From contig CAJUKV010000003.1 in NCBI GenBank assembly GCA_910587305.1, positions 72,822-136,821 of the forward strand: DNA of 64,000 nucleotides. Reading direction: 5' to 3'. Both the position numbers and the translations under genes were made by a program. Under the pieces are notes generated by a model. That model saw nothing but the letters and a program-made list of their open reading frames with translations, had not been told where the DNA came from and made no database searches. The DNA comes from an uncultured Lachnospiraceae bacterium (GTDB taxonomy: Bacteria > Bacillota > Clostridia > Lachnospirales > Lachnospiraceae). Of this stretch, positions 52,031-59,583 are shown one piece after another. Numbering within the stretch: the stretch's first letter is position 1; each line of letters starts with the position of its first letter.

Positions 52031-52295
52031 ATGTCAAAAAGATCAACGAAACCGGAGGTCCTGCATGGTTTATTCGAAGAAAATAACATTCATCCCAATC
52101 TCATAGAAGGTAACGATGCCCTTATGGATGCCGTTAAAGAGAATGCAAAAACGGTTAAGGACTACAGGCATCCGTCTTATATCAGGCACCCTCTGGTGAG
52201 TATTATCATGATCGTGTTTTTTGCAGTGCCGGCCAACGCAGATGAATGGGCGGAAATCGAGACATTTGCGAAAAAGAAGGAAAAATGGTTGTGGG
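52031..52295 (+). pseudogene. Remnant of an ISAs1-like DDE transposase
   Basis: About 88 residues are left: a short N-terminus, then KDYRHPSYIRHPLVSIIMIVFFAV, ADEWAEIETFAKKKEKWL, the conserved opening (DDE_Tnp_1-associated, PF13808) of ISAs1 transposases. The frame leaves the family after EKWL near 52295, where another gene's sequence begins. No inverted terminal repeat was found. Confidence 0.75.
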
Positions 52296-52298
52296 AAC

Positions 52299-52620
52299 AT
52301 CCATCCTCAGGATATATTCTATAGAATTCCCCTGTTCCAAAATTATAAAGATATCCCCTGTAATCAAATTTGTCGTATTTCATGGCTTTGTCTTTTTTGG
52401 CTTCCCCGTTTCCTGAGATAATCAAAAATTCCTCCTTTGAATTGGCATCATACGCTGCAATTACTTTCTTCCACCTTGCCGTAACATTTAGCTTCTCAAT
52501 CTCCTCTTCTCCCCTCATATCACAATAATTATATCCGATCACAACTTTCAAAGGACACTTAAGGTGCTCCAGCTTAATGACCTCATCCAGCCAGTCCTCT
52601 TTGCTGTTCTCATGCTCCAC
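52299..52620 (-). pseudogene. Truncated gene following the uracil-DNA-glycosylase-like gene
   Basis: From a GTG start at 52620 (AGAGGGAG upstream), the frame reads LDEVIKLEHLKCPLKVVIGY, EFLIISGNGEAKKDKAMKYD and GYLYNFGTGEFYRIYPED for about 105 residues, then runs into the transposase remnant and stops at 52177. It lies 25 bp after the upstream gene. I do not recognise the family. The loss of its C-terminus is attributed to the transposase. Confidence 0.6.
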
Positions 52621-52645
52621 CTCTGCTCCCTCTATCCCTGTATCG

Positions 52646-53446
52646 TCAGTTCTTTAGCTGCATGTATAACTCAAAAATTCTCTTCCAATCTGTGCGGACA
52701 TCCTTCTCATCCTTTCTATTCCGGTTCATATTCGCCCCCGGATGGTAGGCAAGGGCGATCTCTATCCTTTTACTCCCAAGCTCCAGTTCAAAATGGTATG
52801 GATCCTTGGCATTAATCAGCTCCCGTAAAGACATTTCCCTCTCCGGTTTCCTGTCATCCGTACATAAAATCCTGCCATTCTCACAATATCCCATAGATTC
52901 AAATACCTGCAATCCCAGACAGACGATCAGACGGGGTTCAATAATCTGAATCAGCCTTCCAAGGTATCTCCTTGCACAGAAAGCATACCATGCCCCGTTT
53001 GAAGCACCGGATGTTTTTTTCTGGCGGTAACAGCAGGCAACATTTGTGAAAAATAGTTTGTCACACGGTTTCGTCAGGTCAAACTCTCCTCCGAATGCCT
53101 CACTGAATATCCGGTTCAGGTTTTTATCTGTCGGAGATTTCCACCCCGATATTCCCTCCTCCCACCAACGGTGTCCCTCCGGCTGATCGAGGCTCTCTTC
53201 TGTAACCCTCCCAAAATCCAGTCCGATCACCATTATCTCCGCATCAAGGCTGCCCTGCCACATATTCCAGCGGTTCGCATATATTCTATCAATGTCTGGC
53301 TCCTGCCCGGAAACAATGCCATGGCTGTCATTGACCAGATATTCCCCGTCCTCACAGTAAGCCGGGGCTTTTATACCCTGACATATCCGGCACTCCCTCA
53401 TATCTTTCACAAGTTCTATGTATTTTTCTTCCTTTTCACTACGCAT
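52646..53446 (-). CDS. Uracil-DNA glycosylase superfamily protein, Fe-S type
   Basis: This 266-residue protein has an N-terminal MRECRICQG (CxxC), motif A-like EIMVIGLDFGR at about 71-80, DKLFFTNVACCYRQ, WYAFCARRYLGRLIQIIEPRLIVCLG and the motif B-like LAYHPGANMNRN. The order and four cysteines fit family 4/5 Fe-S uracil-DNA glycosylases. The catalytic motif is GLDFG rather than the usual GEAPG, and an insertion (about 85-110, rich in W) is present. It may have a substrate other than uracil in DNA. It is followed at 25 bp by the truncated gene at 52299. Confidence 0.72.
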   Translation of the reverse strand: MRSEKEEKYIELVKDMRECRICQGIKAPAYCEDGEYLVNDSHGIVSGQEPDIDRIYANRWNMWQGSLDAEIMVIGLDFGRVTEESLDQPEGHRWWEEGISGWKSPTDKNLNRIFSEAFGGEFDLTKPCDKLFFTNVACCYRQKKTSGASNGAWYAFCARRYLGRLIQIIEPRLIVCLGLQVFESMGYCENGRILCTDDRKPEREMSLRELINAKDPYHFELELGSKRIEIALAYHPGANMNRNRKDEKDVRTDWKRIFELYMQLKN

Positions 53447-53626
53447 GGGACATTATCCTACTTCCTGCCATACTGCCGTTTTATGTGGCGATAATCTAAG
53501 TATATTATAATAGAAGAAACTCATCTGGGGAACAGGCTTTTACCAGATGCCCAATCAATGATATAATTGGAATATATCTATATACATAACAAACGGAAAA
53601 CCAACAGGCAGCAGAAGGAAAAACCA

Positions 53627-53814
53627 ATGATATATTTTACAGCAGACCTCCATTTTTACCATGATAAAATCATAAAGCATACCGGCCGTTCCGTAATTCA
53701 GACGAAATGGATCAGTTATTGATACACAACTGGAACAATGCCATAAAGCCTGATGATGAAGTATACATCCTCAATAAAGAACCGTGCCATAATTCCAGGG
53801 ATGCGGAGAACTAA
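53627..53814 (+). pseudogene. Fragment of a calcineurin-like metallophosphoesterase
   Basis: The first frame reads MIYFTADLHFYHDKIIKHTGR and stops after 31 codons. In another frame FRNSDEMDQLLIHNWNNAIKPDDEVYIL continues the same family up to the expected GD motif, then the sequence leaves it. It is a 5' remnant with a frameshift, related to the complete gene at 10480. Confidence 0.75.
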
Positions 53815-53826
53815 ACAAAACAGAGA

Positions 53827-53901
53827 AAGTTTGGAAGTAAACTTCCAAACTACTTATTGGTGGCAGTACCGCAAGCACAGCTTGCGGTATGCGGGGGTAT
53901 A
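53827..53901 (+). repeat. 75-bp double-hairpin repeat, copy 2
   Basis: Inverted, identical copy of 46472-46546. It is followed by ATATGATAAAAATG and a frame of only 17 codons, suggesting that the gene once served by its ribosome site has been deleted. Confidence 0.92.
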
Positions 53902-53982
53902 AATATGATAAAAATGTGGATGCATCAAACCTTACATGGTATGATTTATAATGGTTGAATCAAAAGTTAATGGAGGAAGGTT

Positions 53983-54180
53983 ATGTCCGAGCGGGAAGAA
54001 AAATTTGAGAAAATGCTTCAGGCAATCCAAATGGAATATGACGACACCGTAACTAAAATGGAGCAGTTAAAAGCAGCGGGGAAAATCAAGACTGCAACCT
54101 ATAAGCAGCTTATGGGGACAAAAATCACTCTCCAGAATATGCTTTCGAGATACGAAATTTACGGCCTGCTGGAACGATAA
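53983..54180 (+). CDS. Small helical protein of unknown function
   Basis: This 65-residue protein, with a strong site (ATGGAGGAAGGTT) before its ATG, reads EEKFEKMLQAIQMEYDDTV, KMEQLKAAGKIKTATYKQLM and LQNMLSRYEIYGLLER. It appears to be two or three amphipathic helices. It resembles small proteins found beside acetyltransferases or toxins in Firmicutes, but no function is known. Confidence 0.6.
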   Translation: MSEREEKFEKMLQAIQMEYDDTVTKMEQLKAAGKIKTATYKQLMGTKITLQNMLSRYEIYGLLER

Positions 54181-54316
54181 AATTTATGTAAAGGTAGGGA
54201 GTTATTCCGAAAAGCTCTATCAGAAAACCCATGCAGGGCTACATTTGATTTTGACTGCCATAATGAGTTTATGCTATTATTTAATGGAAAGCGATCAGGA
54301 ATTGAAAGGAATTATT

Positions 54317-54880
54317 ATGTCAAAGTTAGTTGTCTGCTTCCCCGGCATAGGATACCACTGTGACAAACCGCTTTTGTATTACAGCCGGAGCCTTGCTCGT
54401 GAACTGGGGTATCAAGATTGCAGAAATGTGGGTTACACATATAAAGCGGGAAATATCCGCGGAAATGAAGAGAAAATGAAAGAGGCATATGAGGTACTGT
54501 TTTCGCAGGCTGAATCCGAACTTGCGGATATGGCATGGCCTGAATATGATGATATTCTTTTTATCTCCAAAAGCATTGGAACAGTCATTGCAGCATCCTA
54601 TGCGAAAAAGTACAAGTTAAAATCTGTACGGCATATTCTGTATACGCCTTTGGCACAGACTTATCTTTTTGCACCGGATCATGCTATTGCTTTTATTGGG
54701 ACAGCAGACCCGTGGAGCGATACGGATGAGGTTATCCGGCTTTCAGAGGCAAACCACATCCCTATGACTGTATATGAGGGATGCAACCATTCCCTCGAAT
54801 GTGATAATACTATGAAAAATATAGAAATCTTAAAGGATGTCATGCAAAAGACGATGGATTTCTGTAAAGGAACACCTTGA
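54317..54880 (+). CDS. Alpha/beta-hydrolase-like protein
   Basis: This protein of about 187 residues starts at the ATG at 54317 (GAAAGGAATT upstream); a frame to 54245 is not used. It begins MSKLVVCFPGIGYHCDKPLLYYS, has DDILFISKSIGTVIAASYAKK with the nucleophile-elbow-like S-K-S-I-G, FIGTADPWSD with the acid Asp and EGCNHSLE with the His. This is the RBBP9/YdeN-type or dienelactone-like small hydrolase fold. The elbow is S-x-S-x-G, a common variant in small hydrolases. Function unknown. Confidence 0.75.
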   Translation: MSKLVVCFPGIGYHCDKPLLYYSRSLARELGYQDCRNVGYTYKAGNIRGNEEKMKEAYEVLFSQAESELADMAWPEYDDILFISKSIGTVIAASYAKKYKLKSVRHILYTPLAQTYLFAPDHAIAFIGTADPWSDTDEVIRLSEANHIPMTVYEGCNHSLECDNTMKNIEILKDVMQKTMDFCKGTP

Positions 54881-54883
54881 AAC

Positions 54884-54913
54884 GTAACTATTCAGCCTTC
54901 GGCTTCATAGTTT
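54884..54913. repeat. 31-bp dispersed palindrome, copy 3 (diverged)
   Basis: Four bases after the hydrolase stop codon. It matches 37873-37903 except for one interior base and its last bases. Confidence 0.75.
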
Positions 54914-54997
54914 GTAGAGGTCAAGCTTTTTTGTAACACTTATGGCTAAAAATTGATTGGATTGTTGCTTGGAGGCTATCGGAGCTGTCAGCTTTTG

Positions 54998-55468
54998 TCA
55001 ATGGTGCTCCGCTTCATAGCCGACATACTCTAACAGCCCCTCGATTTTCTCCGCAGACGGTACGTTATGCTCTTTGGTTGTAAATCCCCATTCACAGAGA
55101 ACCGGGTAAATGGTAGGCTCCAAAGCGCCGTCCGTCTACTCTGCCATACCCAAAGCATAGGAAATCAGGTCTGCCGTTTCGCTGCTTACCGTCATACGGT
55201 TTCCCTGATGATGATTTAATCTGTAAATTTCACTTTGTCCCTCTGTCACAGACCATAAATCTTCCAATTCTCTGATCTGTTCCTCTGCGCCGGATAACGC
55301 CGCCTCTGCCTCATTCCCATAGGCTGTCAGGGAAATATAGGTATTCAAGGCGAAAAATTGTGTTTCTGCTTCTATTTCATTCTTTCCGGCTGTCTCTGCC
55401 TGCCGGAAGGCTATAAGGACGGTGGCTGCAAAAATAAAGCAAAAAAGAACAATAATTCTCTTTTTCAT
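54998..55468 (-). pseudogene. apbE: Inactive apbE (FAD:protein FMN transferase) with an amber stop
   Basis: From the ATG at 55468 the frame shows a signal/anchor (IIVLFCFIFAATVLIAF) and the ApbE start ETQFFALNTYISLTAYGNEAE, SEIYRLNHHQGN, ISYALGMAE, then TAG at 55136. In the same frame ApbE continues TDGALEPTIYPVLCEWGF, which includes the catalytic GALDPTI-type block, to a stop at 54998. The remaining two thirds of the protein are missing. ApbE attaches FMN to exported flavoproteins, which fits its place next to the flavodoxin fusion. Confidence 0.8.
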
Positions 55469-55514
55469 TTCCACCACCCTTCCCTTCTCTATTTTTTCAA
55501 AGATAGAAGATCTG

Positions 55515-56180
55515 TTATTTATTATGAGATTTATTGCCATCCGCTTTTTGCAGACACCACATGATCAGGTGGGTACACTGGCAAAATGCCAGCGTAATCA
55601 TGCCGTACTCCCCATAAAACCGGAAGGATTCAAAGTACGGGTTTCCCCTTGGAAGCAGCAGCATATTTCTCCACAGGCTGCTCTTTATAAAGCATAGGAT
55701 TCCTGATGCTAACACCAAAGTGAAAACCAGATAATAGGAGTAGCCAAAAATAGAATCACCTGCTTTTTTTGTAAGCCTATCTAACACCACATGGGTGTGA
55801 AGCCCCACATGAAGCAGCATAAACAAAAATCCCCACGCTGTCGAAAAGATATGAAGTGTCCGGGCAAAGTGTGTGGTGATGAAAGGCGAGAAGCTAAAAA
55901 TATCCCCCGACATCATTACGGAGCTGACTGCCATCCCAACCATTGCCACAAAAAGGAGAAAATCAATTCCCACAAAAAATATTCTAGCCGGGCGATACCG
56001 TCCCTTTTTCAGTCCGCCGTACCAGCGTCCGTTTAAGATATGGTGCAGCACGAACAGGACGAACAAAAAACAGCCCAATATGCCATGCAGAAACAATCCC
56101 CGCCCGGCCCGGTAGCTCATCAGATAAAGGAAAATGAAATACATCACCACATCTGTCACTATTTTGACTTTGTGTTTCAT
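55515..56180 (-). CDS. DUF4405-type cytochrome b-like membrane protein
   Basis: This protein of about 221 residues starts at 56180, overlapping the upstream gene's stop. It has five to six helices: IVTDVVMYFIFLYLMSY, LHGILGCFLFVLFVLHHILN (paired His), FVGIDFLLFVAMVGMAVSSV, LHIFSTAWGFLFMLLHVGLHTHVVL (paired His), FGYSYYLVFTLVLASGILCF and a final helix. The His positions fit b-type haem ligands of DUF4405. It would pass electrons across the membrane. The flavodoxin fusion immediately upstream is a likely exterior partner. Confidence 0.78.
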   Translation of the reverse strand: MKHKVKIVTDVVMYFIFLYLMSYRAGRGLFLHGILGCFLFVLFVLHHILNGRWYGGLKKGRYRPARIFFVGIDFLLFVAMVGMAVSSVMMSGDIFSFSPFITTHFARTLHIFSTAWGFLFMLLHVGLHTHVVLDRLTKKAGDSIFGYSYYLVFTLVLASGILCFIKSSLWRNMLLLPRGNPYFESFRFYGEYGMITLAFCQCTHLIMWCLQKADGNKSHNK

Positions 56181-56181
56181 G

Positions 56182-57708
56182 TTATCTCGCCTCAATCCCG
56201 TTTGAAGTAAGCCATTCGTTCAAATTGTCAGAAAGACCTCTTCCACCGGAATACTCATACTCAAAGCCCTGGCCGACATAAGCGCCCTGTGCCGTTTTTG
56301 ACAGGTCTGATATGCTGTCCCCAAACCGGGTGCCGCCATTGCTGCTGAACGGAAGTATGGTTTTTCCTGAAAAGTCATATTCCTCTAAAAATGTGAACAC
56401 CGGCATGGGCATGGTACTCCACCACGTCGGATAGCCCAAAATGATAACATCATACTGCTCCATATTTTCCACATGACTTGCCAATGCCGGATGGACATCA
56501 TGATTCAAATCTGCCTGTGATACCTCATAAATATTTCCGTTGTATGGATGCTCCATCCGGATTTCAAAAAGATCGCCGCCAGTCATATCTGCAATAATCT
56601 GTGCCCCATTCTCCGTATTGCCGGAGTAAGAGAAATAAGCCACCAAAATACGGGGATTTTCTGTTGCCGGAATATTCAGCGTGTAAGTGGTTTCTACCAC
56701 GCTTTCCCCTGCTTTTGCATTTCTGGCAATCCTAAACCCCAAATTTTGTTCTGTGGTATCCGGCGCCAGCGCAGAACGGTAGGCGCTTCGGAGCTGCTTG
56801 GCAAAATCGTTATAGCCTCCGCCACGGTTTACCCTGAGAGAGCCGCCTGCCGCGCCAGCCGGATCAGCTGCCTGCGCCACATCATATGCTCCGTAATAGT
56901 CAAAGCACCACTCCGACACATTGCCATACATATTGTAGAGGCCAAACTGATTCGGCGGCAGGCTGTCTACCGCAATCGTCTCTCCCCGGTTTCTGCTGGT
57001 AACTACCGATGAGTCGTGATGATTTACATAATTTTCCTCAATCAGATAGGGATAGCTGCCCTCAAAGTTTGCATTGTCGCTGGTAATCTGATCCCCGTCA
57101 TGGAATACCGTAACTGTATTCGCTCTTGCTGCGTATTCCCACTCAGCCTCGGTAAGAAGCCGGTAGCCATTTGCGCTGCGATCCCAGCTCACGGTGTTTC
57201 CATCAATCGTATAAGCAGGCGTCAATCCCCGGCTCTCACTCATCCGGTTACAATATTCCACCGCATCATACCATGTCACATTTTCAACCGGAAGATTTCC
57301 ACCGGTGAAATGGCTTGGATTTTCGTCCATGATCGCAGCATAGTCTGATTGTGCAACTTCATACGGATCGATATAAAAACTGCTGACCGTCACATCATGT
57401 TGTATTTCATCTTCCTGACGCTGCCTCTCACTGGAAGGGCTTCCCATAGAAAATGTCCCGCCCAAGATCAGAATCAACTCGTCTGAAATGTTCTCCGGCT
57501 CTTCATTTTCCGTTACTGCCTCTGGTTCCGGCGCTGTTTCAGATACTTCCGGTACTTCCGTCTGCGTTGTTTCCTGCGCACTTTCCGGTCTTTGTACCAT
57601 TTCCGGTTCCTCCTCCCTCGTAAAGAAGTAAATGCCGGTTCCAACTGCTGCCAGACACACAAGCGTTCCCACTAAAGTTATCATCTTTGCTTTCTTTCCC
57701 GCTTTCAT
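56182..57708 (-). CDS. Membrane-anchored fusion of an FGE/SUMF1-like domain and a flavodoxin
   Basis: This 508-residue protein has an N-terminal anchor (residues 9-28, MITLVGTLVCLAAVGTGIYF) and an acidic Pro/Glu/Thr linker (30-75). Residues 77-330 are an FGE-sulfatase domain: GGTFSMGSPSSERQRQED, DPYEVAQSDYAAIM, PVENVTWYDAVEYCNRMS, GYRLLTEAEWEYAAR, GLYNMYGNVSEWCFDYYG and NLGFRIAR. The catalytic Cys pair of true FGE is absent (RGGGYNDFAKQLRSAYR), so it is probably structural or of another activity. Residues 353-508 are a flavodoxin: ILVAYFSYSGNTENGAQ (FMN phosphate loop), VIILGYPTWWSTMP, ILPFSSNGGTRFG. The anchor and acidic linker put both domains outside the membrane, unusual for flavodoxin. 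GGAGGATAAGACG precedes the start. Confidence 0.85.
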   Translation of the reverse strand: MKAGKKAKMITLVGTLVCLAAVGTGIYFFTREEEPEMVQRPESAQETTQTEVPEVSETAPEPEAVTENEEPENISDELILILGGTFSMGSPSSERQRQEDEIQHDVTVSSFYIDPYEVAQSDYAAIMDENPSHFTGGNLPVENVTWYDAVEYCNRMSESRGLTPAYTIDGNTVSWDRSANGYRLLTEAEWEYAARANTVTVFHDGDQITSDNANFEGSYPYLIEENYVNHHDSSVVTSRNRGETIAVDSLPPNQFGLYNMYGNVSEWCFDYYGAYDVAQAADPAGAAGGSLRVNRGGGYNDFAKQLRSAYRSALAPDTTEQNLGFRIARNAKAGESVVETTYTLNIPATENPRILVAYFSYSGNTENGAQIIADMTGGDLFEIRMEHPYNGNIYEVSQADLNHDVHPALASHVENMEQYDVIILGYPTWWSTMPMPVFTFLEEYDFSGKTILPFSSNGGTRFGDSISDLSKTAQGAYVGQGFEYEYSGGRGLSDNLNEWLTSNGIEAR

Positions 57709-57720
57709 CGTCTTATCCTC

Positions 57721-58791
57721 CTATTCATCAATAGACACCAGCGTATAACTGCGGCTGCCTAAGCCAATTTCTTCTGCGTGTTCCAGCGTCAGCAATCCGT
57801 TTCGTGATTCTATTCTTTCAATCAAAGACGCACTGTCCTCTGCTGCATATACTAAATCTACGCAAGCCTGATCCAATGCCACCGGGTCTGTTGAGGCAAG
57901 GATGCCAATATCATGCATATCCGGCTCAGCAGGATTCCCATTGCAATCGCAATCCACAGAGAGATAATTCATAACATTGATATATATAATTCGATCGCCC
58001 AGAGCATCCGCCACTGATTTCCCTGCTTCTGCCATACTTTCCAGAAAAGCATTCTGTTCACCACCCCAGGCATTTGTCCTGCTTGTACCGCCGCTGTGAA
58101 TCCATGCCTTTCCTTCACCGGAACCCAACCCGATAGAGATATTTTTGATTGCGCCGCCAAAACCTGCCATCGTATGTCCCTTAAAATGTGAGAGAATCAG
58201 ATAAGAATCGTAATCCCCAAAAGCCGCCCCCACATAATTTTCAGAAAGATGTGTTCCGCTTTCTACCGGTAAAGCCACTGAGCCATTTTCATCTAAAATC
58301 TGAAAATCTGCAATAGCAGTAAATCCATGGTCCTCCGCCACCTGATAATGCATAGCCGTTTCTGCACGGGAACCTCCATAAGCCGTATTACATTCTACAA
58401 TCGTTCCGTCCACTGTCTGTACCAGAGCTGCAATCAATTCCGGAGACAGATAATGGCTGGCCGGAGGTTCTCCAGTAGAAACTTTGACTGCTACTTCTCC
58501 TGTCGGCATCCAATTAAGCGCTTCATAGATTTCTGTCAGTCCATACGAACTAATATTTGTCGTCATATATACCACCGGCTTACCGTCATTCTCCGTTATA
58601 GGCTCTGACTGTACCGGCTCAGTTTGTATGGTTTCTATCTCTTCCATATCTGGCTTGCTTTCATTTGTCGATACTATCTGTTCGTTTAAGATACTATCCT
58701 CAGTATTACCTGCAGGTGTCCGGCTACTGCATCCCGAAAAAATACAGCAAGCCAGAACAAATGCCAATCCCAATGCTCTCCACTGTTTCAT
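57721..58791 (-). CDS. DUF362 lipoprotein
   Basis: This 356-residue protein has a signal and lipobox FSGCSS (Cys near 20), an acidic/Thr linker to about 70, then DUF362: VAVKVSTGEPPASHYLSPELIAALV, CNTAYGGSRAETAMHY, NYVGAAFGDYDSYLILSHFKGHTMAGFGGAIKNISIGLGSGEGKAW in order and DIGILASTDPVALDQACVDLVY. The HFKGH and GGAIKN blocks are the DUF362 hallmarks. Many DUF362 proteins carry ferredoxin-type clusters; none is evident here. It lies 12 bp upstream of the FGE-flavodoxin gene, so they are cotranscribed and both exported. GGAGGGCGATGGCAA is the ribosome site. Confidence 0.83.
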   Translation of the reverse strand: MKQWRALGLAFVLACCIFSGCSSRTPAGNTEDSILNEQIVSTNESKPDMEEIETIQTEPVQSEPITENDGKPVVYMTTNISSYGLTEIYEALNWMPTGEVAVKVSTGEPPASHYLSPELIAALVQTVDGTIVECNTAYGGSRAETAMHYQVAEDHGFTAIADFQILDENGSVALPVESGTHLSENYVGAAFGDYDSYLILSHFKGHTMAGFGGAIKNISIGLGSGEGKAWIHSGGTSRTNAWGGEQNAFLESMAEAGKSVADALGDRIIYINVMNYLSVDCDCNGNPAEPDMHDIGILASTDPVALDQACVDLVYAAEDSASLIERIESRNGLLTLEHAEEIGLGSRSYTLVSIDE

Positions 58792-58990
58792 TTGCCATCG
58801 CCCTCCATTTCTCCTTTATTTTCATACCGAGCCGAATCGTGTCCCGGAAAAGCACAGAAGGAAAACATTTCTTTGAATTCGTTTCTTCCTCAGTTGGGGC
58901 ATCATCCGGCGTTTCCTGTGTAGAATTTGAACAGGCTGTCAAAGATAAAATCAGCATGACAGACCAAAAAATACACAACATTTTTTTCAT
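58724..58990 (-). pseudogene. Truncated small lipoprotein after the MerR gene
   Basis: From a well-placed ATG (AAAGGAGATTGTAATC) the frame encodes a signal peptide with lipobox LSLTACSNS (Cys near 20) and an acidic Thr/Glu linker to about residue 42, resembling the neighbouring exported redox proteins. After that the sequence loses resemblance to any domain and overlaps the start of the DUF362 gene, so the body seems deleted. It may alternatively be a genuine short lipoprotein. Confidence 0.5.
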
Positions 58991-59007
58991 GATTACAATC
59001 TCCTTTA

Positions 59008-59358
59008 TTATGTAGTTTGTTTTTGTAATTCATATCGAAGATAATCCAGACGATCCACTTGTCCTTCTTTACAATGGATTTCTTTCAACATTTCCTCACG
59101 CTTTTGATTCAGCATCCGAATTCGTTTTCTTACAGTTTTTTTGCCCCCGGCAACTGCTTGCACATATACTTTTACTTCATCCTTCTCAAAGCCACTTTCA
59201 TGCAGTAAAATCAAAAGATTCAAAATTTCCAAGTCTTTTTCTTCACACTCCAAATCCCCTGACATACCTTTCGTGTTCTTTGCCAATCCTAATGTCATAT
59301 ACTCCTGCAAAATATCAACAGGAATTTTATACTGTTTGCCCGCCTCAGTAATCGTCAA
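59008..59358 (-). CDS. MerR-family regulator with a TTG start
   Basis: The likely start is the TTG at 59358, after AGAGGGGCGGAAAA; from there the protein (116 residues) aligns over its entire length with the relative at 60905: TITEAGKQYKIPVDILQEY against TMNEVSERYKIPLEILKEY. A GTG at 59400 would add 14 residues without a ribosome site. The HTH is followed by LECEEKDLEILNLLILLHESGF and the helix KEIHCKEGQVDRLDYLRYEL, as in the paralog. It heads the operon for the lipoprotein, DUF362, FGE-flavodoxin and DUF4405 genes and probably controls it. Confidence 0.78.
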   Translation of the reverse strand: MTITEAGKQYKIPVDILQEYMTLGLAKNTKGMSGDLECEEKDLEILNLLILLHESGFEKDEVKVYVQAVAGGKKTVRKRIRMLNQKREEMLKEIHCKEGQVDRLDYLRYELQKQTT

Positions 59359-59539
59359 TTTTCCGCCCCTCTCTTTCTTGAATGATGTTTCCAAACGCAC
59401 AGCTGCTTTTCTGAACGCTTATATTTTATATTTTCGCCATTTTAATGTCTAATGCTAATCTTATATAATAAGTTATGCGTTTTGTGCATTTCTTAATAAA
59501 TGCAAATTAACACAAACAATTTTTGTTGCAAAAAAATGC

Positions 59540-59564
59540 AGATGCTCTTTGGGCACCTACATCT
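59540..59564 (-). terminator. Possible terminator after the LysR gene
   Basis: On the reverse strand AGGTGC / GCATCT with a 7-nt loop is followed by a run of seven T residues. The stem is short. The region 59359-59583 contains nothing else recognised besides a likely MerR promoter near TATAAA. Confidence 0.4.
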
Positions 59565-59583
59565 TTCCATGTCCTATTTTCAT

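Noticed and set aside
46472..53901. Composite transposon bounded by the 75-bp inverted repeats
   Set aside because: No transposase inside matches them, and single copies occur elsewhere as ribosome-site elements.
53906..53959. Short frame after the second 75-bp repeat
   Set aside because: Only 17 codons with no similarity; probably left by a deletion.
44101..54180. Integron cassette array
   Set aside because: No integrase gene was found and the repeats lack attC core sites (RYYYAAC / GTTRRRY).
55791..56115. Basic ORFs opposite the DUF4405 gene
   Set aside because: They are complementary-strand shadows of a hydrophobic gene with no start signal.
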